NCBI GenBank assembly: GCA_003477405.1
Contig: QUDE01000015.1
Coordinates: 14,365 to 77,301, forward strand
From: Ruminococcaceae bacterium AM07-15
GTDB taxonomy: Bacteria > Bacillota > Clostridia > Oscillospirales > Butyricicoccaceae
Reading direction: 5' to 3'
Length of the DNA stretch: 62,937 bases
A model generated the notes under the pieces. That model saw only the letters and a program-made list of their open reading frames with translations, was not told the origin of the DNA and made no database searches. Shown here in pieces: positions 43,907-52,135 of this stretch; position 1 is the first letter of the stretch, and every line of letters starts with the position of its first letter. A program made the position numbers and the translations under genes.

Positions 43907-44400
43907 CCAGCGTGCCGCTGGACCCGTTCCTGTCTCCGGCATCATGCGTTGCAGGCCTGGGTGCTCCGGGTGTGATAAACCATCACCCGGCAGGGGCCAA
44001 AGTGCAGTCTTTACCCAGTGCCACAGAAAAGGCCGGTTGTGTTTGCCGGGGCTAAGACCAGCGAGCCGCTGGACCCATACTTTCTTTGCTTTTCAGCATA
44101 CAGCTGGCCCAGCAAGACAGAAAAGGCCGGTTGTGTTTGCCAGGGCTAAGAGAAGCCCCCCTTGTGCAAAGGGGGGACAGCATGGCAAAGCCATGCAAGG
44201 GGGGATTGACGGCACTCAACTGCCTGGATGATACTAGCTGCCAGGTGTGGGATTTGGTGGCCGGGTGCCCTCAATCCCTCAGTCGGCGTTCGCCGACAGC
44301 TCCCTTTGCACAAGGGAGCCGTCTTTGCTAAATGAACACAACCGGCCTTGGCTCTACTGCCCAGCGCGGGAGCGCAGTATGGGAGCGGCGGCTCGCCGCT
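43907..44400. repeat. Intergenic repeat mosaic
   Basis: No gene seen. CCAGCGTGCCGCTGG (43907-43921), long module with the GTGTGATAAACCATCAC stem near 43972, an AGCGAGCCGCT palindrome near 44060, a CATGGC-type element (44154-44208), a GTCGGC-type element (44272-44320), the GCGCGGGAGCGCAGTATGG module, and AGCGGCGGCTCGCCGCT (44384-44400), which contains two bases of the ppk stop. Confidence 0.75.
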
Positions 44401-46555
44401 ATTTCGTCTTACGACGAAATAACACGCTGCCAAGACCAAAAATCCCTTTATGGGGTTTTTGGTCGTCTTCGCCGCAGCGAAGACTCTGGCTCCTGGGCGG
44501 AGCGAACCTTGGCAGATGGGAGATAAAATGCTCCTGAGCGCACAGAGGGGTTTCTCCCTGAGGGGGCAGGGCATAGGTGCCGTCGGGCTGCAAAATCCGG
44601 GCCTTCTCATCATCCCGGAACATGGTGTCCAGCATGGACAGAATCTGACGGCGTAGATGCTCCGGCAGGATGGGGCAGGCGATCTCCACCCGGCGCTCGG
44701 TGTTCCGGGTCATGATATCCCCGGAAGAAATGTACAGGCGGCAGTTTTCCCCCTCCCCGAAGCAATAGACCCGGGAGTGCTCCAGAAACTGGCCCACCAG
44801 ACTGCGGATATGGATGTTCTCGGTCTCCCCGGGCACACCGGGCAGCAGACAGCAAATGCCCCGCACCAGCATCCGGATCTGCACCCCGGCCTGGGAGGCC
44901 TCCCGCAGTTTCTGGATGATGTCCTTGTCGGTGACGCTGTTGCATTTGAAGGTCAGGCTGCCGGGCAGTCCCTGCTGGCACAGGCGGATCTGCTCGTCGA
45001 TGCCCGCCAGAATATTGCTCTTGAAGCTCACCGGGGCCACCCACAGCTTTTCATAGATCCCTTCCAGATTGCCCAGGCCCATGTTGGCGAAAAAGGCGGC
45101 GGCATCGGCGCCGATCACCGGGTCTCTTGTCATATAGGAATAGTCGGTGTAGAGCTTTGCCGTCTTTTCGTTGTAGTTGCCGGTGCCGATCTGGGTGATA
45201 TAGCGCACCTGGCCCTGTTCCCGGCGGGTAATCAGGCAGATTTTGGAATGGACCTTGAAACCGTCCATGCCGTAGATCACCCGGCATCCGGCCTCTTCCA
45301 GCTGGTTGGCCCATTCGATGTTGTTCTGCTCGTCGAAGCGGGCCCGCAGCTCCATGAGCACGGTGACTTCCTTGCCGTTTTCCGCGGCGGAGATCAGGTA
45401 CTCGGCCAGCTTGGACTGCCGGGCAATGCGGTAGAGGGTGATCTTGATGGAGATCACATCCGGGTCAAAAGCGCTCTCCCGGATGAGCTGCAAGAAGGGC
45501 TGCATGCTTTCAAAGGGGAAAGACAGCAGCACATCCCCCTGGTTTTGCAGCTGCTCTGTGATGGAGCCCCGGCCGGAGAAGGCCGGGCTGTTCTGGGGCA
45601 CAAAGGGAGGCCGCACCAGTTCCTGGCGCTGGGCCGGGGAGAGCACTTTCTCCAGCTGGCTCCAGAAGGAGAGGTCCAGGGGGGTCTGGCTGTAAAATAC
45701 CTGGGGCGGGGTCAGCTTCAGCTTTTGGCAAAGGAACTTCATGGATTCCTCCGCCAGAGCACCCTGCACCTCCAGGCGCACCGGGGTAAGACGGCGGCGT
45801 TTTTTCAGCATATTGCTCATGTACTGCCGGTAGTCCAGGTCCTCATCGAACCCGGCGTCGGTGTCCAGGTCGGCATTGCGGGTGACGCAGATCACCGCCG
45901 CATGGCTCACCTTGTAGATCTGGAACACCTTTTCCGCATAAAAGCGGATGATGTCCTCGGCCAGCAGGAACCGGCGCTCCTCACCGGAGAGGAAGAAGAG
46001 CCGCTGGATCATGGGCGGCAGGGGGATCAGTCCCAGCAGCCGGTGGTCCTTCTGCTCCAGGGTGGCCGCCACCGTCAGCTGCTTGTTGTTCAGGTGGGGG
46101 AAGGGGTGGCGGGGGTCGATGATCTGGGGGGAGAGCACCGGCAGGATGGAGGATTTGAAATACCGCTCCACTTCCTTCTGTTCATCCCGGTTCAGCTCTT
46201 CCATCTGAAGGGCGGCAAGGCCGTTTTTCTTCAGCTGGTGCATCACATCGGCATAGGCCCGGTCCCGCTCCTCATAGAGGGGAGCGCAGGCCTGGAAGAT
46301 GGCGTCCAGCTGATCCTCTGCGGTCATGCCGGTTTTGTTGTCCACATAGTCGGGGGCATAGGTCATATAATCGGTGAGGCTGCCCACCCGCACCATGAAG
46401 AACTCATCTAAGTTGGTGGTGAAGATATTGACGAAATTCAGCCGTTCCAGCAAAGGGATGGTGGGGCAGCTGGCCTCTTCCAGCACCCGGTGATTGAACC
46501 GGAGCCAGGAAAGCTCCCGGTTCTGCATATAACTGCAATTTGATTTGAGGGTCAT
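44399..46555 (-). CDS. ppk: Polyphosphate kinase 1 with a repeat-encoded tail
   Basis: 718 aa. Polymerises the ATP gamma-phosphate into polyphosphate, reversibly. Seen: N-terminal YMQNRELSWLRFNHRVLEEA, FFMVRVGSL, the autophosphorylated His in GFKVHSKICLITRRE near 437, and IGTGNYNEKTAKLYTDYSYM. AAAAGGAGTG precedes the ATG. After RFAPPR the last 30 residues (SQSLRCGEDDQKPHKGIFGL and on) are translated from copy C of the nested-hairpin module, and the stop lies in a triloop palindrome, so the native C-terminus is altered. It lies 24 nt after ppx; the two genes oppose each other biochemically. Confidence 0.95.
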   Translation of the reverse strand: MTLKSNCSYMQNRELSWLRFNHRVLEEASCPTIPLLERLNFVNIFTTNLDEFFMVRVGSLTDYMTYAPDYVDNKTGMTAEDQLDAIFQACAPLYEERDRAYADVMHQLKKNGLAALQMEELNRDEQKEVERYFKSSILPVLSPQIIDPRHPFPHLNNKQLTVAATLEQKDHRLLGLIPLPPMIQRLFFLSGEERRFLLAEDIIRFYAEKVFQIYKVSHAAVICVTRNADLDTDAGFDEDLDYRQYMSNMLKKRRRLTPVRLEVQGALAEESMKFLCQKLKLTPPQVFYSQTPLDLSFWSQLEKVLSPAQRQELVRPPFVPQNSPAFSGRGSITEQLQNQGDVLLSFPFESMQPFLQLIRESAFDPDVISIKITLYRIARQSKLAEYLISAAENGKEVTVLMELRARFDEQNNIEWANQLEEAGCRVIYGMDGFKVHSKICLITRREQGQVRYITQIGTGNYNEKTAKLYTDYSYMTRDPVIGADAAAFFANMGLGNLEGIYEKLWVAPVSFKSNILAGIDEQIRLCQQGLPGSLTFKCNSVTDKDIIQKLREASQAGVQIRMLVRGICCLLPGVPGETENIHIRSLVGQFLEHSRVYCFGEGENCRLYISSGDIMTRNTERRVEIACPILPEHLRRQILSMLDTMFRDDEKARILQPDGTYALPPQGETPLCAQEHFISHLPRFAPPRSQSLRCGEDDQKPHKGIFGLGSVLFRRKTK
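44401..44500 (-). repeat. Nested-hairpin module, copy C, inside ppk
   Basis: Outer parts match copies A and B (CTTCGCTGCGGCGAAG stem; TTATTTCGTCGTAAGACGAA end). The inner stem is different: GACCAAAAAC / ATTTTTGGTC. It is read in frame as the ppk C-terminus. Confidence 0.75.
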
Positions 46556-46579
46556 GGATGTTCACTCCTTTTCGGCTCA

Positions 46580-47479
46580 TTAGCTGCGGAGGATCCGGTC
46601 AAAGAGATAGCCTTCCCGGATGCCCGGTTTGCTGACGACGAAGTGTTCCGGGCCGAATTTCTTCACGGCCTGGTTGAGGATGGTCATGCCGGGCAGGATG
46701 GTGAACACACGGTCGGGCACCACCCGGTAAATGCTTTGCAGCTGCCGGAAGTCCTGGGTTTTCAGCTTTTTGTTGATCTCCCGCACATACCCGGCGTCCA
46801 CTTCAGTCTGGCACTTGGGCACATTGTAAAGCTCACGGCACAGCTTGAAAAAGCCCCGGGCCGTGCCGCCGATGCCGCAGAGGGTGACAGGCCCCGAAAG
46901 GGGCAGCCAGTCGATGGAGGAAAACTCCTTTTTCACCCGCTGGCGCATCTGCTTCCGGTCCTTTTCCGTGGGGAAGAGGGAGGAAGAGTACTGGGTATAC
47001 AGGTTGAGGGAGCCGATGGGCAGGCTTTGCAGGTGCTGGATCTTGCCGTCTTTGAACTGGACCAGCTCGGTGCTGCCGCCGCCGATGTCGATGAGCACGC
47101 CGCTTTGCACATTGAGGTAATGGGAGGCGCCCACGAAATCCAGCCGGGCTTCTTCCTGGCCGGTGAGCACTTCGGCCCGTCTGCCCACGGCGTTTTCCAG
47201 GGCGGCCTGCACTTCTTCCAGGTTGCTCACGTTCCGCAAAGAAGCGGTGGCGATGATGGAAATCTGGTCTACTTCCAGGTTCTGGGCCAGCTTCACAAAG
47301 CTGCGGATTTCCTCGCAGCATTTTTTGATGCCCGCCTCATTCAAAGCGCCTTTTTCCACATATCCGGCCAGACCGGCCATGCTCTTTTTGTTCATCAGCA
47401 TATCCAGTGTGTCATTTTCGTGACGGAAGATGGTCATGCGGATGGAGTTGGAGCCTACATCTATGATCGAGTACAGCAT
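46580..47479 (-). CDS. ppx: Ppx/GppA-family exopolyphosphatase
   Basis: 299 aa from ATG at 47479 (AGGGGG 7 nt upstream); the longer open frame is non-coding leader. ASKH fold: SIIDVGSNSIRMTIF near residue 4, ATASLRNVSN near 78, VLIDIGGGSTELV near 126, CGIGGTARGF. It is the short, Ppx1-like form lacking the C-terminal HD domain. It degrades polyphosphate or pppGpp. It is co-transcribed with ppk downstream and preceded by a leader of about 200 nt with four hairpins, which could regulate both. Confidence 0.9.
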   Translation of the reverse strand: MLYSIIDVGSNSIRMTIFRHENDTLDMLMNKKSMAGLAGYVEKGALNEAGIKKCCEEIRSFVKLAQNLEVDQISIIATASLRNVSNLEEVQAALENAVGRRAEVLTGQEEARLDFVGASHYLNVQSGVLIDIGGGSTELVQFKDGKIQHLQSLPIGSLNLYTQYSSSLFPTEKDRKQMRQRVKKEFSSIDWLPLSGPVTLCGIGGTARGFFKLCRELYNVPKCQTEVDAGYVREINKKLKTQDFRQLQSIYRVVPDRVFTILPGMTILNQAVKKFGPEHFVVSKPGIREGYLFDRILRS

Positions 47480-47486
47480 AACAAAA

Positions 47487-47690
47487 CCCCCTGTTTTAAG
47501 TTTGGAAAAAGCAGCAGGGCCGCTTTTTCCAGTTTTCCCACGGGCCTGGGTGCACGCCTGCGGCGCACACTGGCCCCGTGATCGGTGCAAAAAGCCACGG
47601 GCAGATCCCGGCTTTTTGCGGATGGAAAAACGACAGGGACGATGGTTTTTCCCATTTCTGCGTTTTTCCCCATCTCTCCATGGTATTATC
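47487..47690 (-). promoter_or_regulatory. Structured 5' leader of ppx-ppk (candidate cis-regulatory RNA)
   Basis: About 200 nt from the predicted start near 47687 to the ppx ribosome site. On the minus strand four hairpins follow one another: GGAAAAAC / GTTTTTCC (about 47623-47651); GCAAAAAGCCGGG / CCCGTGGCTTTTTGC (47587-47619); an outer CACGGG / CCCGTG enclosing a G-U-containing 9-bp stem (about 47538-47580); and GGAAAAAGC / GCTTTTTCC (47504-47530). None belongs to the window's repeat families. No known riboswitch is recognised. Confidence 0.5.
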
Positions 47691-47693
47691 TCT

Positions 47694-47722
47694 ATCATAG
47701 CGGAAAAAAGGGAAATTTTCCA
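47694..47722 (-). promoter_or_regulatory. Possible promoter of ppx-ppk
   Basis: TGGAAA (47717-47722), 17-bp spacer, TATGAT (47694-47699) on the minus strand. Good -10, weak -35, which fits an activator-dependent promoter; no PhoB box was recognised. Confidence 0.45.
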
Positions 47723-47749
47723 GTGCATCCTGTAAAATCTCCGTAAAGT

Positions 47750-47996
47750 CCAGCGTGACGCTGGACCCAAAACTCGCTGAAGGCTTTATGCGTTGCTTGC
47801 ATTTTTGCTCCGGGTGTGATAAACCATCACCCGGTAGGGGCCACCTTACAGTCCCAGGCCAGCGCCGCAGAAAAGCCGGTTGTGCTTTTCTGGGCAAACA
47901 AAAAAGCTCCCCCGCAGGGGAGCTTTTGTCTTGGTTCTATTGCCTAGCGCGGCAGCGCAGTATGGCCGTCCGGCCACCGGACCAGCGTCACGCTGC
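47750..47996. repeat. Repeat mosaic between ppx and the Na/Pi transporter gene
   Basis: CCAGCGTGACGCTGG (47750-47764), long module with the GTGTGATAAACCATCAC stem near 47812, a terminator, the GCGCGGCAGCGCAGTATGG module, GTCCGGCCACCGGAC near 47969, and CAGCGTCACGCTG (47983-47995), 1 bp from the transporter gene's stop. No gene seen. Confidence 0.75.
47899..47928. terminator. Intrinsic terminator
   Basis: AAAAAAGCTCCCC / GGGGAGCTTTTG, downstream of the transporter gene. Confidence 0.8.
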
Positions 47997-49775
47997 CTAT
48001 ATGACTTTGTTCAGATACTTGTTCTCATAGAGGGAAGTGAAGGCCTGGAACTCATCGGTGCGCAGGTCTTTCAGAATCTTCCGGTACTCATGCACATCGA
48101 ACTGGTTTGCGGTATCGGCCAGCATCATCACATACACCGCCACATTGGAGCAGTGGTCGGAGATCTTTTCGTAGTCGTGGATGATATCCAGGAAGGGGAT
48201 ACCGGTGTTCACGGTGCAGATACCGCTTTGCAGACGGGAGATATGACGGCTCTTGAGGGCCTCCTTGATGGAGTCGATGACATCCTCCAGCGGCTCCACC
48301 TGGCGGGCCAGGGTGGCGTCGTTCTGCTCGTAGGCCTGGACGGTGAGGGAGACGATCTCTTCCACCGCCTGGCTCATCACCCGCAGCTCGGAGATGGCTT
48401 CCTGGGAGAAGACGGTGCCCCGCTCCTGCATATCCTCATAGAACTCCAGCAGGTTTTCCGCATAGTCGCCCACACGCTCGAAGTCGCCGATGGAATGGAG
48501 CATTTCGGAATAGGCCTTCCGGCTGTTTTCGGAAAGCTCGTCCTCCTTGATGCCCAGCATATAGGAGTTGAGCCGTGCTTCGGCCCGGTCCAGGAAGCTC
48601 TCGGTGTCCTTGAAGGTCTCCAGCCGGGGAGGGGTCTGCTCCACAATGGCGGCGTTGACCATCTTCAGGTTGGACTGAGCGCTCTGGCCCATGGAGATGA
48701 TGATCTTGTTACACTGTTCCAGAGCAACGGCCGGGGAGGAGTAGAAACGCTCGTCCAGACGGCTCAGGTCGTGAGAAATTTCGTTTTCCGCCTGCTTGAT
48801 CTTGACGGTCTTTTCCGCCAGGGTGATGAGCACACCCCGGAAGGGGATGAACAGAATGGTGACCACTATATTAAATAATGTATGGAAGTTGGCGATGCCC
48901 GCCTTGCCGATGGGATCGTTCCAGAAGTCAAAGCCGATGATGGCGTTGAAGGTATAGACCACCACGATGAAGAAGATGGAACCGATCAGGTTGAAATAGA
49001 AATGGATCATAGCGGCCCGCTTGGCGTTTTTGTTGGCGCCCAGGGCCGACAGCAGGGCGGTGACGCAGGTACCGATGTTCTGGCCCATGATGATGGGGAT
49101 GGCGGCGGCATAGGAGATGGCGCCGGTGGAGGCCACGGCCTGGAGGATACCCACCGAAGCGGAGGAACTCTGGATGATGGCGGTGACCACCATACCCACC
49201 AGAATACCCAGCACCGGGTTGGTGAACAGGGTGAACATATTCTGGAACCAGGGCAGGTCTTTCAGGGAAGTGACCGAGCCTTCCATGATGGACATACCGA
49301 TGAACAGCACGCCGAAGCCCAGCAAAATCTCGCCGAAGTCATGGAACTTCCGCTTTTTGGCGAACATGAAGATGGCGGCGCCGATGCCCACGGCCACATA
49401 GGCCAGCATGGAGGGCTTGAGCAGCTGCATGATGACGCTGTTCTCCAGGGTGCCGGAGGAATCCAGACGCAGCAGCTGAGCGGTGACGGTGGTACCGATG
49501 TTGGCGCCCATGATCACGCCCACGGCCTGACGCAGGTTCATGATGCCGGCGTTGACGAAGCCCACCACCATAACGGTGGTAGCCGAAGAGCTCTGGATGA
49601 TACCGGTGACCAAGGCGCCGATGCCGATGGCCTTAAAGATGTTGCCGGTGACGGTTTCCAGGGTTTTTTCCAGTTTTTCGCCGGCCATTTTCTCCAGGGC
49701 GTTGCCCATGGTGAGCATGCCGTAGATGAAAAGCCCCAGGCCGCCCAATAGCTTCAGCAGTGAAAAAATGTCCAT
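47997..49775 (-). CDS. Na/Pi cotransporter II-like protein with C-terminal PhoU domain
   Basis: 592 aa from ATG at 49775, with GGAGG about 7 nt upstream. Two inverted transport repeats each carry the QSSS signature: GIIQSSSATTVMVVGF near 57 and AIIQSSSASVGILQAV near 202. About eight to nine membrane helices lie in residues 1-340. The rest (about 350-590) is a PhoU-like helical bundle (ERVGDYAENLLEFYED, ISDHCSNVAVYV). The family exports or imports phosphate with sodium. The neighbouring ppx-ppk supports a phosphate-homeostasis cluster. Own strong promoter. Confidence 0.93.
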   Translation of the reverse strand: MDIFSLLKLLGGLGLFIYGMLTMGNALEKMAGEKLEKTLETVTGNIFKAIGIGALVTGIIQSSSATTVMVVGFVNAGIMNLRQAVGVIMGANIGTTVTAQLLRLDSSGTLENSVIMQLLKPSMLAYVAVGIGAAIFMFAKKRKFHDFGEILLGFGVLFIGMSIMEGSVTSLKDLPWFQNMFTLFTNPVLGILVGMVVTAIIQSSSASVGILQAVASTGAISYAAAIPIIMGQNIGTCVTALLSALGANKNAKRAAMIHFYFNLIGSIFFIVVVYTFNAIIGFDFWNDPIGKAGIANFHTLFNIVVTILFIPFRGVLITLAEKTVKIKQAENEISHDLSRLDERFYSSPAVALEQCNKIIISMGQSAQSNLKMVNAAIVEQTPPRLETFKDTESFLDRAEARLNSYMLGIKEDELSENSRKAYSEMLHSIGDFERVGDYAENLLEFYEDMQERGTVFSQEAISELRVMSQAVEEIVSLTVQAYEQNDATLARQVEPLEDVIDSIKEALKSRHISRLQSGICTVNTGIPFLDIIHDYEKISDHCSNVAVYVMMLADTANQFDVHEYRKILKDLRTDEFQAFTSLYENKYLNKVI

Positions 49776-49869
49776 GTGATTTCCTCCACTTCCCCTCTTT
49801 GCGAGAGATTCTTCTTTTTTGTCTTTTCTGTCATGGGGGTGTAAACCTTTTGTAAATTCATACAGGATT

Positions 49870-49898
49870 ATGATACCAATGGGAAAAGATTTCGTCAA
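49870..49898 (-). promoter_or_regulatory. Promoter of the Na/Pi cotransporter gene
   Basis: TTGACG (49893-49898), 17-bp spacer, TATCAT (49870-49875) on the minus strand. Confidence 0.7.
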
Positions 49899-49930
49899 TG
49901 AAAAACTGGTTGTGTAAAAGGAAATTTACA

Positions 49931-50053
49931 CGGCGAGCCGCCGCTCCCATACTGCGCTGCCGCGCCCGGCCACAGAACTCAGGCCGGTTGTATCAATTAG
50001 GGCAAAGACAGTATGGCCGTGGCGGCTCGCCACTGGGTCCAGCGTCACGCTGG
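49931..50053. repeat. Repeat mosaic between divergent promoters
   Basis: CGGCGAGCCGCCG near 49931, the GCGCTGCCGCGC module, GGCGGCTCGCC near 50020 and CCAGCGTCACGCTGG (50039-50053), whose last base touches the -35 of the next promoter. No gene seen. Confidence 0.75.
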
Positions 50054-50082
50054 TGGACAGGGCGGGGAGAATCTGGTATAGT
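50054..50082 (+). promoter_or_regulatory. Promoter of the class I GATase gene
   Basis: TGGACA (50054-50059), 17-bp spacer, TATAGT (50077-50082). The -35 directly follows a triloop palindrome. Confidence 0.6.
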
Positions 50083-50134
50083 AGGGGGGAACAGGTGGGA
50101 AGACCACCCCAGTAAAATAAAGCAGGTGATAAAA

Positions 50135-50842
50135 ATGATCGATGGTAAACTGGTGATCTTGGTTTCTTCGGATTCGGGCGTACTGCAAAGCGGAGCCCGT
50201 GAGCTGCGCAGTCCTGCGGCCTATACACGGGCCATTGCGCAGGCCGGAGCCGTGCCGGTGATCGGCGGGGAACAGTGCCCCGAAGAGCTGGCCAATCTGT
50301 GCGATGGCCTGCTGCTGTCCGGCGGCCCGGACATCGAGCCGGAGCTGTTCGGCGAGACCATTTATAATGATACCGTCCATATGGACACCCCCCGGACAAA
50401 GTACGAATATGCACTGCTCAAGGCTTTCCTGGAAAAGGGCAAGGCCGTGATGGGCATCTGCCGTGGCGAGCAGCTGATCAATGTGTACCTGGGCGGCGAT
50501 ATGTACCAGGATCTGGCCCATCAGAAGGGCCTGTTCCACAGTAGCTACGAGCTGCGCCACAAGGTAAAGGCCGAGCCCGGTTCCTTTATTGAGAAGCTGC
50601 TGGGCAGCGAGTTCATGGTCAACAGCACCCATCATCAGGCGGTGCGCAACCTGGCTCCCGGTCTCAAGCTGGCGGCCCGTTCGGAGGCCGACGGCGTCAT
50701 CGAGGCCTATGAGCACGAGAGCCTGCCCATTTTCGGCGTTCAGTGGCATCCGGAGCGCCTGACCAACATCATGCGGGACGAACGCACCCCCGATATGGCG
50801 CCCCTCTTTACTTATTTCCTGGAAAAGGTCAAAGCTCAGTAG
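50135..50842 (+). CDS. Gamma-glutamyl-GABA hydrolase family (PuuD-like) class I glutamine amidotransferase
   Basis: 235 aa from ATG at 50135 (AGGTGAT 5 nt upstream); the open frame upstream is repeat. Catalytic Cys in VMGICRGEQLINV near 109, and catalytic His with the family Glu in GVQWHPERL near 205. LLLSGGPDIEPELF near 66 is the PuuD-type oxyanion region. It hydrolyses gamma-glutamyl amides, such as gamma-Glu-GABA in putrescine breakdown, but no puu genes are adjacent, so the substrate is open. The stop TAG is the first arm of the palindrome TAGCGTGCCGCTA (50840-50852). Confidence 0.9.
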   Translation: MIDGKLVILVSSDSGVLQSGARELRSPAAYTRAIAQAGAVPVIGGEQCPEELANLCDGLLLSGGPDIEPELFGETIYNDTVHMDTPRTKYEYALLKAFLEKGKAVMGICRGEQLINVYLGGDMYQDLAHQKGLFHSSYELRHKVKAEPGSFIEKLLGSEFMVNSTHHQAVRNLAPGLKLAARSEADGVIEAYEHESLPIFGVQWHPERLTNIMRDERTPDMAPLFTYFLEKVKAQ

Positions 50843-51096
50843 CGTGCCGCTACTCCCATACTGCGCTCCCGGTCCGGTAGTCCGGACAGCCATACTGCGC
50901 TCCCGCGCTAGGCAATAGAACCAAACCGAACACAAAAGGCCTTCCTTTGGGAAGGCCTTTTGTCATGCACCCTGCCAGGATTGCATTCCGGCCCCTTCCA
51001 GGGCTGGCTCGCCAGCCCTGGAGCACTAGGGCACAGCAACGCAACCAGCCTGGGAGAGTTTTGGCCGTCCGGACACCGGACCGTCACGCCGGCTGG
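50840..51096. repeat. Intergenic repeat mosaic
   Basis: TAGCGTGCCGCTA, a CGGTCCGGTAGTCCGGAC unit, module, terminator, long module with the CCAGGGCTGG / CCAGCCCTGG stem near 51000, GTCCGGACACCGGAC near 51067, and a broken GTCACGCCGGCTGG unit that touches the next -35. No gene seen. Confidence 0.7.
50931..50963. terminator. Bidirectional intrinsic terminator
   Basis: ACAAAAGGCCTTCC / GGAAGGCCTTTTGT. Confidence 0.85.
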
Positions 51097-51125
51097 TTGA
51101 CGAAAATGGGGGGAAACGATATAAT
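51097..51125 (+). promoter_or_regulatory. Promoter of the lipoprotein gene
   Basis: TTGACG (51097-51102), 17-bp spacer, TATAAT (51120-51125); near consensus. Confidence 0.8.
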
Positions 51126-51218
51126 AACTCTGTATATCGTTTGAAGATACCGGTGAAAACCCGGAAAAGAAAAAGAAAAAGGCGCCCCTGCGGCCGCCGA
51201 GACCCGGAGGATAGAGAT

Positions 51219-52031
51219 ATGAAACGAAACATCCAGGCCCTGACCGCGCTGCTGCTGTTGCCCGTCTTTTTGATGTCGGGAGGATGCAGCGTCAGCCGTT
51301 TCCGCCAGCCCGAGGAAGAGAAGGAAGAAACGGTGAAGGCCGCACCCCAGGACACGCAGCCCACAGACGAAGAGACCGTTTACGAAGCCGACGAGCTTTT
51401 GTATGAAAAGCAGCTGGACCTGCCTTCCGGCGGAGTGGCCGCCACCTATCGGGCCGCCCTGCCTCAGTTCAAGGAGGAGGGAAGCCAGGGGCTGATTCTG
51501 CGGAAAATCAACGAATATTACGAAACCGAGCTCACCGCGCTCCAGCAGGACTGCGAAAGCTATTTCAGCCAGATCCAGGCCTCCTATGGGGATGCGTGGC
51601 AGACGGCGGTACAGCCGGTGGCCGATTACCATGTGGATTTTTCCTATGAGCTGGTGCAGCAAAGCGGCGGCCGGATCAGCGTGGTGCGCACATACCGGTA
51701 TGTGGACACCAATGTAAAGGACAAGGTGGTCTATACCGCCGAGACCTTTGATTGCCAGACCGGTTGGCCGGAAAAGCTCCAGGATCTGTTCATCGAGGAC
51801 AAGGAAAAGGCCCAGCAGGCCGTCATCGAGCAGATCGAAAAGTGGTGCGGGGAGAATGGCCTGGAATACAGCCAGCTCACCCCCTTCACCTTTGAAAAGC
51901 AGGATGGTTCCTTTGCCATCAGCCAGGATACTCTGTATCTGTGCATGGAGGAAAGCGCCATCAGTGCCCAGAGCGCCGGCGGCCAGCTGGTGAAGATCCC
52001 TCTGGAAAACCTGGAAAGCGTTCTGGCTTAG
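51219..52031 (+). CDS. Lipoprotein with DUF3298-like (RsiV-type) domain
   Basis: 270 aa from ATG at 51219, 8 nt after GGAGG. The signal MKRNIQALTALLLLPVFLMS is followed by GGC, a lipobox with Cys at about 23. A charged linker (PEEEKEETVKAAPQDTQPTD) precedes a folded domain (about 65-265) with YHVDFSYELVQQSGGRISVV and TGWPEKLQDLFIEDKEKA, typical of the DUF3298/DUF4163 domains seen at the C-terminus of anti-sigma factor RsiV. Here the domain is outside the cell on a lipid anchor, without the anti-sigma part. Function unknown; it may bind cell-wall fragments or muramidases as RsiV does. Confidence 0.82.
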   Translation: MKRNIQALTALLLLPVFLMSGGCSVSRFRQPEEEKEETVKAAPQDTQPTDEETVYEADELLYEKQLDLPSGGVAATYRAALPQFKEEGSQGLILRKINEYYETELTALQQDCESYFSQIQASYGDAWQTAVQPVADYHVDFSYELVQQSGGRISVVRTYRYVDTNVKDKVVYTAETFDCQTGWPEKLQDLFIEDKEKAQQAVIEQIEKWCGENGLEYSQLTPFTFEKQDGSFAISQDTLYLCMEESAISAQSAGGQLVKIPLENLESVLA

Positions 52032-52099
52032 CTTCCCGAACACAGGACAAAAAACTCTGTTGTGTAAGAGACCCTTTCGCCCTCCCCCTCATCAATCCG

Positions 52100-52129
52100 C
52101 AAAAAGCTCCCCCACAGGGGAGCTTTTTC
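52100..52129. terminator. Bidirectional intrinsic terminator
   Basis: AAAAAGCTCCCC / GGGGAGCTTTTT between converging genes. The gap 52032-52135 holds nothing else recognised. Confidence 0.85.
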
Positions 52130-52135
52130 TATTTT

